Part shown: positions 11,613 through 21,661 of the stretch, piece by piece
How the letters are laid out: every line of letters begins with the position of its first letter
How positions within the stretch are numbered: the stretch's first letter is position 1
DNA from: Stomorhina lunata
Taxonomy: Eukaryota; Arthropoda; Insecta; Diptera; Rhiniidae
Direction of reading: 5' to 3'
NCBI GenBank assembly: GCA_933228675.1
Contig: OW121743.1
Span: forward strand, 17,860,884 to 17,924,883
DNA length: 64,000 nt
The notes under the pieces: generated by a model
Told to the model about the DNA's origin: nothing
The model's database searches: none
The model's input: only the letters and a program-made list of their open reading frames with translations
Program-made: the position numbers and the translations under genes

Positions 11613-11754
11613 AATATATAATATGTTTAGGTACAAAATTTTATTAATTTTTTTGCAAACTAAATTATTTTAAAAATCCCTAAAGTATGTAACACAATAT
11701 TTGTTAAAAGACTGAGTTTTGATCGATATCGAATGCGGTGATTTGGCCCCTCAG

Positions 11755-12346
11755 TTTTTGATCGCTAAAGCTTATTATGAACTACACTAAAGCAGAGATC
11801 TAAATACGTTAAGTTGTGATCAAAGTAGAAACCTTTTCTATTACTAGGATCCATGCCATGCCTATTAAAACTTCTAGCAACTCTTTCTAAGCAAGTAGAT
11901 CCCTGTTTGGTTAATATTTACTTTAAGAGTTTGCGAACCGTAAAGTTAAAATGTTTATAAACATTTTAACCTGTCGCAAAGACAAAGTGTTACTATATAA
12001 TAAAATTAAGAACATTAAAAAAATTTTAGATATCTAAATACTTACATACATACGAGAAAGAAGTCTAAATGTAAAAATGCTTGTAAGTATTTTTGTTAGT
12101 AACAGTGTTTATGATGTGTTTGTGTGGGTTATTGTTTAAACAAATGTGTTGATACTAAGCTGGCAAATATTTAAAATCCCCCATAAACATATGAGGCCAA
12201 AAACCGGTAAACACATACTGGTAGAAACAAAGATATATAGAAATACGAATTTATACAAAATATCTGTATTACACATACATATGAGCATGTATGTAGTTTT
12301 AAGTTTTAAATATGGAGATATTTATCAATGTATGTTGCACAGTAGG
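11755..12346. other. Spacer, no gene seen
   Basis: Unique A+T-rich DNA. A 71-codon open frame (12146-12361, plus) has no recognisable feature and runs to the edge of the 12-bp array. Confidence 0.5.
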
Positions 12347-12356
12347 GCACAGTGGG
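12347..12356 (+). repeat. Inverted flank of array block (left)
   Basis: GCACAGTGGG just outside the 12-bp array. Its reverse complement CCCACTGTGC lies at 15014-15023, just beyond the 7-bp array. The two could be termini of one element whose interior became tandem DNA, or a coincidence. Confidence 0.35.
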
Positions 12357-12369
12357 TCTAACAACTTAA

Positions 12370-14115
12370 ATATAGACTAAGACATCATCTAAGACATAGA
12401 CAAAGACATAGACTAAGACATAGACTAAGACATAGACTAAGACATAGACTAAGACATAGACTAAGACATACACTAAGACATAGACTAAGACATAGACTAA
12501 GACATAGACTAAGACATAGACTAAGACATAGACTAAGACATAGGCTAAGACGTAGACTAAGACATAGACTAAGACATAGACTAAGACACAGACTAAGATA
12601 TAGACTAAGACATAGACTAAGACATAGACTTAGACATAGACTAAGACATAGACTAAGACATAGACTAAGACATAGACTAAGACATAGACTAAGACATAGA
12701 CTAAGACACAGACTAAGATATAGACTAAGACATAGACTAAGACATAGACTAAGATATAGACTAAGACATAGACTAAGACATAGACTAAGACATAGACTAA
12801 GACATAGACTAAGACATAGACTAAGACGTAGACTAAGACATATACTAAGACATAGACTAAGACATTGACTAAGACATAGACTAAGACATAGACTAAGACA
12901 TAGACTAAGACATAGACTAAGACATAGACTAAGACATAGACTAAGACATAGACTAAGACATAGACTAAGACATAGGCTAAGACATAGACTAAGACATAGA
13001 CTAAGACATAGACTAAGACATAGACTAAGACATAGACTAAGACATAGACTAAGACATAGACTAAGACGTAGACTAAGACATATACTAAGACATAGACTAA
13101 GACATTGACTAAGACATTGACTAAGACATAGACTAAGACATAGACTAAGACATAGACTAAGACATAGACTAAGACATAGACTAAGACATAGACTAAGACA
13201 TAGACTAAGACATAGACTAAGACATAGACTAAGACATAGACTAAGACATAGACTAAGATATAGACTAAGACATAGACTAAGACATAGACTAAGACATAGA
13301 CTAAGACATAGACTAAGACATAGACTAAGACATAGACTAAGACATAGACTAAGACATAGACTAAGACATAGACTAAGTCATAGACTAAGACATAGACTAA
13401 GACATAGACTAAGACATAGACTAAGACATAGGCTAAGACATAGACTAAGACATATACTAAGACATAGACTAAGAAATAGATTAAGACATAGACTAAGACA
13501 TAGACTAAGACATAGACTAAGCATAGACTAAGACATAGACTAAGACATAGACTAAGACATAGACTAAGACATAGACTAAGACATAGAATAAGACATAGAC
13601 TAAGACATAGACTAAGACATAGACTAAGACATAGACTAAGACATAGACTAAGACATAGACTAAGACATAGACTAAGACATAGACTAAGACATAGACTAAG
13701 ACATAGACTAAGACATAGACTAAGACATAGACTAAGACATAGACTAAGACATAGACTAAGACATAGACTAAGACATAGACTAAGACATAGACTAAGACAT
13801 AGACTAAGACATAGACTAAGACATAGACTAAGACATAGACTAAGACATAGACTAAGACATAGACTAAGACATAGACTAAGACATAGACTAAGATATAGAC
13901 TAAGACATAGACTAAGACATAGACTAAGACATAGACTAAGACATAGACTAAGACATAGACTAAGACATAGACTAAGACATAGACTAAGACATAGACTAAG
14001 ACATAGGCTAAGACATAGACTAAGACATATACTAAGACATAGACTAAGAAATAGATTAAGACATAGACTAAGGCATACACTAAGACACATACTAAGACAT
14101 AGACATATACTAAGT
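12370..14115. repeat. 12-bp satellite array (AGACATAGACTA)
   Basis: About 145 units of AGACATAGACTA with scattered substitutions. Marked variants recur at fixed offsets: 120 bp (12588/12708), 240 bp (12826/13066) and 575 bp (13431/14006). These show block duplications of 10, 20 and 48 units. A 1-bp deletion at about 13521 shifts the phase. The 486-codon minus-strand open frame arises because two antisense frames of the unit lack stops, and its LSLC repeat turns into LVYV at that deletion. It is not a gene. Confidence 0.97.
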
Positions 14116-14118
14116 TTT

Positions 14119-14969
14119 AGTAAGTAGTAATTAGTAAGTAGGAAGTAGGAAGTAGGAAGTAGTAAGTAGTAAGTAGTAAGTAGTAAGTAGTAAGTAGTAA
14201 GTAGTAAGTAGTAAGTAGTAAGTAGTAAGTAGTAAGTAGTAAGTAGTAAGTAGTAAGTAGTAAGTAGTAAGTAGTAAGTAGTAAGTAGTAAGTAGTAAGT
14301 AGTAAGTAGTAAGTAGTAAGTAGTAAGTAGTAAGTAGTAAGTAGTAAGTAGTAAGTAGTAAGTAGTAAGTAGTAAGTAGTAAGTAGTAAGTAGTAAGTAG
14401 TAAGTAGTAAGTAGTAAGTAGTAAGTAGTAAGTAGTAAGTAGTAAGTAGTAAGTAGTAAGTAGTAAGTAGTAAGTAGTAAGTAGTAAGTAGTAAGTAGTA
14501 AGTAGTAAGTAGTAAGTAGTAAGTAGTAAGTAGTAAGTAGTAAGTAGTAAGTAGTAAGTAGTAAGTAGTAAGTAGTAAGTAGTAAGTAGTAAGTAGTAAG
14601 TAGTAAGTAGTAAGTAGTAAGTAGTAAGTAGTAAGTAGTAAGTAGTAAGTAGTAAGTAGTAAGTAGTAAGTAGTAAGTAGTAAGTAGTAAGTAGTAAGTA
14701 GTAAGTAGTAAGTAGTAAGTAGTAAGTAGTAAGTAGTAAGTAGTAAGTAGTAAGTAGTAAGTAGTAAGTAGTAAGTAGTAAGTAGTAAGTAGTAAGTAGT
14801 AAGTAGTAAGTAGTAAGTAGTAAGTAGTAAGTAGTAAGTAGTAAGTAGTAAGTAGTAAGTAGTAAGTAGTAAGTAGTAAGTAGTAAGTAGTAAGTAGTAA
14901 GTAGTAAGTAGTAAGTAGTAAGTAGTAAGTAGTAAGTAGTAAGTAGTAAGTAGTAAGTAATAAAAGATA
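14119..14969. repeat. 7-bp array (GTAAGTA)
   Basis: About 120 near-perfect units of the heptamer GTAAGTA. The first 40 bp contain GGAAGTA variants. It abuts the 12-bp array with almost no spacer. The interior is nearly free of substitutions, so it is likely a young expansion. Confidence 0.97.
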
Positions 14970-15013
14970 TTAAGAGCTAAGAGTGATTAGGTTAAATGTA
15001 TTCTAAAGCATAC

Positions 15014-15023
15014 CCCACTGTGC
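15014..15023 (-). repeat. Inverted flank of array block (right)
   Basis: CCCACTGTGC, the reverse complement of the sequence at 12347-12356. See that entry. Confidence 0.35.
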
Positions 15024-15723
15024 ATTTGGCTTATATTACAAATGTAATACTTTTCTTCCTCACACATACAAGCACACACATACAATTCCTGTAGCATCAC
15101 CATCTTTTAAAGGATTTTCTATGCTTGAACAGGGATCAAATTGAAAGTCTGTTGTTACCGTACATCTCTTTTTTTTTGCTCTGGCTTTCGCTGTTTAGAT
15201 AGTATCTCTATGTATGTATGTCTGTCTGTCTGTGCAAAGTGTAATTTTAACCGAAAACTAAATCCTTTGAAAATTATTACAAAAATGTTGTTGTATTACA
15301 TAGAGCACCGAATGTACACATAGCAACAGCCACTATCTAAGCAGTATTTGAGAATAGAAATTGTTCCGAAAAAAGTATGTAGTTGAAAAAACAAACTAAC
15401 ACTAGAAATTCTATAGAACAAATGCACCGAAATTTCAAAATTGAGGTCATCGGCGAAACCTGTATTACAGTCAAATGCATAGATTCGTAAATATGTGAAG
15501 TTTTCGAAGGGGAAAAAAGAAATTATTTGAAAATAAGTTGAAATTGAAAAATCATGTAAGTAGAGAAAACTTTAGACAAGGTGTTAAAAATGAACAGAAT
15601 TGTTCGATGTACGAAGGCCAAGTGGCTTAACAACAATAAGGATGAGCTTTGAGAGTAGTAGGAAATTGGGTAATTAGGGATAGTAACAGTCCTCTGAAGT
15701 AAGAGTTTATGAAGCCTCCAGAA
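15024..15723. other. Spacer, no gene seen
   Basis: Unique A+T-rich DNA with a short TATG/TCTG microsatellite near 15210-15233. A 60-codon open frame (15141-15323, plus) spans it and has no domain. Confidence 0.5.
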
Positions 15724-15726
15724 CTG

Positions 15727-15770
15727 GGGCCAAATCGCCGCAGTCGATATCGATCACAATTTCAGAGACA
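15727..15770. mobile_element. Left end of a Harbinger-like MITE
   Basis: GGGCCAAATCGCCGCAGTCG preceded by CTG (15724-15726) matches the family terminus. The element sequence is lost after about 45 bp where satellite B begins. A candidate right end lies at about 19661-19674. Confidence 0.65.
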
Positions 15771-18700
15771 TAGAAAAATATTTCTATCGAAAATTTTTCT
15801 ATAGAAATTCATTTCTATCGAAAATTTTTCTATAGAAATTCATTTCTATCGAAAATTTTTCTATCGAAAAATATTTCTATCGAAAATTTTTCTATCAAAA
15901 ATATTTCTATCGAAAATTTTTCTATCGAAAAATATTTCTATCGAAAATTTTTCCATAGAAAAATATTTCTATCGAAAATTTTTCCATAGAAAAATATTTC
16001 TATCGAAAATTTTTCCATAGAAAAATATTTCTATCGAAAATTTTTCCATAGAAAAATATTTCTATCGAAAAATTTTCTTTAAGAAAAATATTTCTATCGA
16101 AAATTTTTCTATAGAAAAATATTTCTATTGAAAATTTTTCTATAGAAAAATATTTCTAAAAAAAATTTTTTTTTATAGAAAAACATTTCTATCGAAAATT
16201 TTTCTTTAAGAAAAATATTTCTATCGAAAATTTTTCTATAGAAAAATATTTCTATCGAAAATTTTTCTATAGAAAAATATTTCTATCGAAAATTTTTCTA
16301 TAGAAAAATATTTCTATCGAAAATTTTTCTATAGAAAAATATTTCTATCAAAAATTTTTCTATAGAAAAATATTTCTATCGAAAATTTTTCTATAGAAAA
16401 ATATTTCTATCGAAAATTTTTCTATAGAAAAATATTTCTATCGAAAATTTTTCTATAGAAAAATATTTCTATCGAAAATTTTTCTATAGAAAAATATTTC
16501 TATCGAAAATTTTTCTATAGAAAAATATTTCTATCGAAAATTTTTCTATAGAAAAATATTTCTATCGAAAATTTTTCTATAGAAAAATATTTCTATCGAA
16601 AATTTTTCTATAGAAAAATATTTCTATCGAAAATTTTTCTATAGAAAAATATTTCTATCGAAAATTTTTCTATAGAAAAATATTTCTATCGAAAATTTTT
16701 CTATAGAAAAATATTTCTATCGAAAATTTTTCTATAGAAAAATATTTCTATCGAAAATTTTTCTATAGAAAAATATTTCTATCGAAAATTTTTCTATAGA
16801 AAAATATTTCTATCGAAAATTTTTCTATAGAAAAATATTTCTATCGAAAATTTTTCTATAGAAAAATATTTCTATCGAAAATTTTTCTATAGAAAAATAT
16901 TTCTATCGAAAATTTTTCTATAGAAAAATATTTCTATCGAAAATTTTTCTATAGTTTCTATCGAAAATTTTTCTATAGAAAAATATTTCTATCGAAAATT
17001 TTTCTATAGAAAAATATTTCTATCTAAAATTTTTCTATAGAAAAATATTTCCATCGAAAATTTTTCTATAGAAAAATATTTCTATCGAAAATTTTTCTAT
17101 AGAAAAATATTTCTATCGAAAATTTTTCTATAGAAAAATATTTCTATTGAAAATTTTTCTATAGAAAAATATTTCTATCAAAATTTTTTTTTTTATAGAA
17201 AAATATTTCTATCGAAAATTTTTCTTTAAGAAAAATATTTCTATCAAAAATTTTTCTTTAAGAAAAATATTTCTATCGAAAATTTGTCTTTAAGAAAAAT
17301 ATTTCTATCGAAAATTTTTCTTTGAGAAAAATATCTCTATCGAAAATTTTTCTTTAAGCAAAATATTTCTATCGAAAATTTTTCTTTAAGAAAAATATTT
17401 CTAACGAAAATTTTTCTTTAAGAAAAATATTTCTAACAAAAATTTTTCTTTAAGAAAAATACTTCTATCGAAAATTTTTCTTTAAGAAAAATATTTCTAT
17501 CAAAAATTTTTCTTTAAGAAAAATATTTCTATCGAAAATTTTTCTTTAAGAAAAATATTTCTATCGAAAATTTCTTCTTTAAGAAAAATATTTCTATCGA
17601 AAATATTTCTATCGAAAATGTTTCTTTAAGAAAAATATTTCTATTGAAAATGTTTCTTGAAAATGTTTCTTTAAGAAAAATATTTCTATTGAAAATGTTT
17701 CTTTAAGAAAAATATTTCTATCGAAAATTTTTCTTTAAGATAAATATTTCTATCGAAAATGTTTCTTTAAGAAAAATATTTCTATTGAAAATTTTTCTTT
17801 AAGACAAATATTTCTATTGAAAATTTTTCTTTAAGAAAAATATTTCTATCGAAAATTTTTATTTAAGAAAAATATTTCTATCGATAATTTGTTCTTTAAG
17901 AAAAATATTTCTATCGAATATTTTTCTTTAAGAAAAATATTTCTAACGAAAATTTTTCTTTAAGAAAAATATTTCTAACGAAAATTTTTCTTTAAGACAA
18001 ATATTTCTAACGAAAATTTTTCTTTAAGATAAATATTTCTATCGAAAATGTTTCTTTAAGAAAAATATTTCTATTGAAAATTTTTCTTTAAGACAAATAT
18101 TTCTATTGAAAATTTTTCTTTAAGAAAAATATTTCTATCGAAAATTTTTCTTTGAGAAAAATATCTCTATCGAAAATTTTTCTTTAAGCAAAATATTTCT
18201 ATCGAAAATTTTTCTTTAAGATAAATATTTCTATCGAAAATGTTTCTTTAAGAAAAATATTTCTATTGAAAATTTTTCTTTAAGACAAATATTTCTATTG
18301 AAAATTTTTCTTTAAGAAAAATATTTCTATCGAAAATTTTTCTTTGAGAAAAATATCTCTATCGAAAATTTTTTTTAAGCAAAATATTTCTATCGAAAAT
18401 TTTTCTTTAAGAAAAATATTTCTAACGAAAATTTTTCTTTAAGAAAAATATTTCTAACAAAAATTTTTCTTTAAGAAAAATACTTCTATCGAAAATTTTT
18501 CTTTAAGAAAAATATTTCTATCAAAAATTTTTCTTTAAGAAAAATATTTCTATCGAAAATTTTTCTTTAAGAAAAATATTTCTATCGAAAATTTCTTCTT
18601 TAAGAAAAATATTTCTATCGAAAATATTTCTATCGAAAATGTTTCTTTAAGAAAAATATTTCTATTGAAAATGTTTCTTTAGGAAAAATATTTCTATCGA

Positions 18701-19660
18701 AAATTTTTCTTTAAGATAAATATTTCTATCGAAAATGTTTCTTTAAGAAAAATATTTCTATTGAAAATTTTTCTTTAAGACAAATATTTCTATTGAAAAT
18801 TTTTCTTTAAGAAAAATATTTCTATCGAAAATTTTTATTTAAGAAAAATATTTCTATCGATAATTTGTTCTTTAAGAAAAATATTTCTATCGAAAATTTT
18901 TCTTTAACAAAAATATGTCTTTCGAAAATTTTTCTTTAGGAAAAATATTTCTATCTAAAATTTTTCTTTAAGAAAAATATTTCTATCGAAAATATTTCTT
19001 TAAGAAAAATATTTCTATCGAACATTTTTCTTAAAAAAAATACTTCTATCGAACATTTTTCTTTAAGAAAAGTATTTCTGTTTAAAATTTTTCTTTAAGA
19101 AAAATATCTCTAACGAAAGTTTTTCTTTAAGAAAAATATTTCTATCAAAAATTTTTCTTTAAGAAAAATACTTCTATCGAAAATTTTTCTTTAAGAAAAA
19201 TATTTCTATCGAAAATTTTTCTATCAAAAATATTTCTATCGAAAATTTTTCTATCGAAAAATATTTCTATCGAAAATTTTTCCATAGAAAAATATTTCTA
19301 TCGAAAATTTTTCCATAGAAAAATATTTCTATCGAAAATTTTTCCATAGAAAAATATTTCTATCGAAAATTTTTCCATAGAAAAATATTTCTATCGAAAA
19401 TTTTTCTTTAAGAAAAATATTTCTATCGAAGATTTTTCTTTAATAAAAACATTTCTATCGAAAATTTTTCTTTAAGAAAAATATTTCTATTAAAAAGTTT
19501 TCTTTAACAAAATTCTTTAAGAAAAATATTTCTTTAAGAAAAATATTTCTTTAAGAAAAATATTTCTTTAAGAAAAATATTTCTAACGAAATTTTTTTTT
19601 AAGAAAAATATTTCTATCGAAAATTTTTCTTTAAGAGAAATATTTCTATCGAAAATTTCT
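15771..19660. repeat. 31/32-bp satellite array B
   Basis: The left half is built of 31-bp units: palindrome TTTTCTATAGAAAA plus ATATTTCTATCGAAAAT. From about 17,200 the palindrome is replaced by TTTTCTTTAAGAAAA, giving 32-bp units, and near 19,200-19,390 CTATCG and CCATAG variants reappear. The units interlock several dyads. Large block duplications are visible: the rare TTTGAGAAAAATATCTCT unit occurs at 17321, 18151 and 18343. Function unknown. Confidence 0.97.
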
Positions 19661-19677
19661 ATCTGCGATTATCCCTG
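19661..19677. mobile_element. Possible MITE right end after satellite B
   Basis: ATCTGCGATTATCCCTG resembles the family end (..GCGATTTGGCCCCTG) with losses and ends in CTG, matching the CTG before 15727. Short and diverged, so tentative. Confidence 0.3.
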
Positions 19678-21661
19678 TTTTATATATATATTTTTTGATT
19701 TTCTAACACTTTTCTCGCCGAACACTTAACACTTTGGCACACAAATATCTTTTTTTTGTTCAGCCTTAACATATGCTTTAGATTTTGTTAGAGAAAAATA
19801 TAATCATCCTAAAGAAAAGTTAAGTCGTATTGAAACTCATTGACTCTCCTAAGACTCAATTTTCCTTATTATAATGCGATTTTATATGTGTTATGAAAAT
19901 ACCCTACACTTGAAGGGGAAGTATTGTTATTAAGGTGAGGGGTTTGTTACTCTAAAATATAACAATATAAAAGAAAATTGTGTTGTGAAAATTAAGGTCT
20001 TATTATTGGGTTTGCAAATTATTAAAAATCGAACTAAGGATGGTAATGTGTCTAGATAAAGGAGAGGTCTTCGAGATTTTGATAAGTTTATAAGGCTCTA
20101 GTTCATGGTACCAGCTATCAGAGAATTCATTAACTTTAGTATGACAAAAGTACTTTATAACCATTATCGTAAAGTCATTTTTTGCCAGCCATGAGAAATG
20201 TCTATATTTTCTTATCCGACAGACATCTCAACATATATTTCTTCCAAAATCCCTAATAATGGAAATGTTTGCCAGAACTTCTATTGTTTTTGGTCATAGA
20301 TTTTCTTTGAAAATTACTCTAAGCCACAAACATTGTGAGGCATTATTAGTTAACATATATGTTATATAGGAGTTGCCATGTATATGTTTGTCTACATAAA
20401 TGCATGTACGTATGTGCAAGGATGCAGCAAATAGAAAGGCAGTGTTTCAACAAGTTTCTAGAAACTGTGTAGAGTGTTGAATGCCTTTGACTAGCACATG
20501 TCTCAGGATGTCTTTGGTGTATTAGAATGAAAAGTAGTTTCCAAAGATTTATAATATTTTTTGTGTTCTTTTCTTCTTACTCATGCCATAGATTTGTCTA
20601 TCTTTTTCCCTGGTATTAAGTTAAAAATTTGCTTAAGGGCTTAAAGTTTCTATTTGTTACCTGTTCTAAGGTCCTGGGATTAGAGTTTGGGTTTTTTTCC
20701 TGATTTGATTTTAAATTCTTCAAGTTAAAGATTTATATTTTTCTAGTTTTTTTTTTGCCAATTTTCTTAGGATTTATTAGGCAAATGAACAGTTTACAAA
20801 ATGCAGTTAAATTATAAGATTTATGGCATGGAACCAAAGGTTTAAGGATATTCATTTTATAAAAGTTTACTTAGAACAAAGAATTATCAGAAAATACTTA
20901 AGAAATTCTAATAACAAGGCGTATGATTATTATCAATATCCAGACAAGGTAACGTATGATTGATTTTAATTTAAAGACTAAGAGGCGTATGATTAATATT
21001 AATGTTACTTATACTCTATTTTTGTTTTAATTGAACGTTTTAAAACATTTTAAATGTTTCTCCTCAAATTCCTGCCCAAACTCAAGAATTTCATTACCAC
21101 TTCCACTTTCTTTTATCCACATTTTCTCTTAATTGCCCTCGACAGGCAACAATAAAATGCAATTTATTTTAAAAATTAAAGAAAATTCTTCGTATTATCC
21201 AAAGGCAGAGACTTACCGACCAAAAGAGACTCTAAGCCACAGAAATACAGAAATATTTCATTTATTATCCTGAAAATGACTATAAGAGAAATGGCGAAAA
21301 AAATTTTGCCAAATATTATCAAGATAATAAGACAAAAACTTAAATGCATTTAAACATTTATAATTTATAAAAGTATCAGGATTCTTGGCGCCTTTTTCAC
21401 AATAAAATCACAAAACGAATGTGCAAAAACGGACACTAAAGGAGCTGTAAGAAAACAAATATTATGGTTTAAAAACACATAAATTGTGAACGTTTAAACT
21501 ACCGAAAGTTTACGGAGAATCTTAATGGTCAGAGTAAATAAATATTTATTTAAAAGGAAAACAAAGATAAAGAAATTATGAAAAAGCACCCAAAAACGGA
21601 AAATTTAATTTGTAAAGAGATATTAAAATTAAATTAATTCAAACAATTTAATATGTACTAG
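19678..21661. other. 2-kb spacer, no gene seen
   Basis: A+T-rich, with no open frame of note, tandem array or element end that I recognise. Confidence 0.5.

Larger units (their letters stand above)
11058..11751 (+). mobile_element. Harbinger-like MITE I, split by a nested element
   Basis: The left end (after CAG at 11055-11057) reads CGCCAAGTCGCCGGATTCG. The right end reads GAATGCGGTGATTTGGCCCC with CAG at 11752-11754. The interior matches subfamily I up to the GGATAAT marker (about 11130) and again from about 11625. Between them lies a Helitron-like insertion (about 11137-11612) that appears to have replaced part of the MITE. Confidence 0.75.

Noticed and set aside
12630..14090. 486-codon open frame with LSLC and LVYV repeats (minus), and the nested 187-codon frame
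   Set aside because: Translation of the stop-free antisense frames of a 12-bp satellite; the switch of peptide repeat is caused by a 1-bp deletion. No coding signal.
12347..15023. A Transib element enclosing the arrays
   Set aside because: Only about 10 bp of inverted flank, no matching 5-bp target duplication, no transposase remnant; kept as a low-interest observation.
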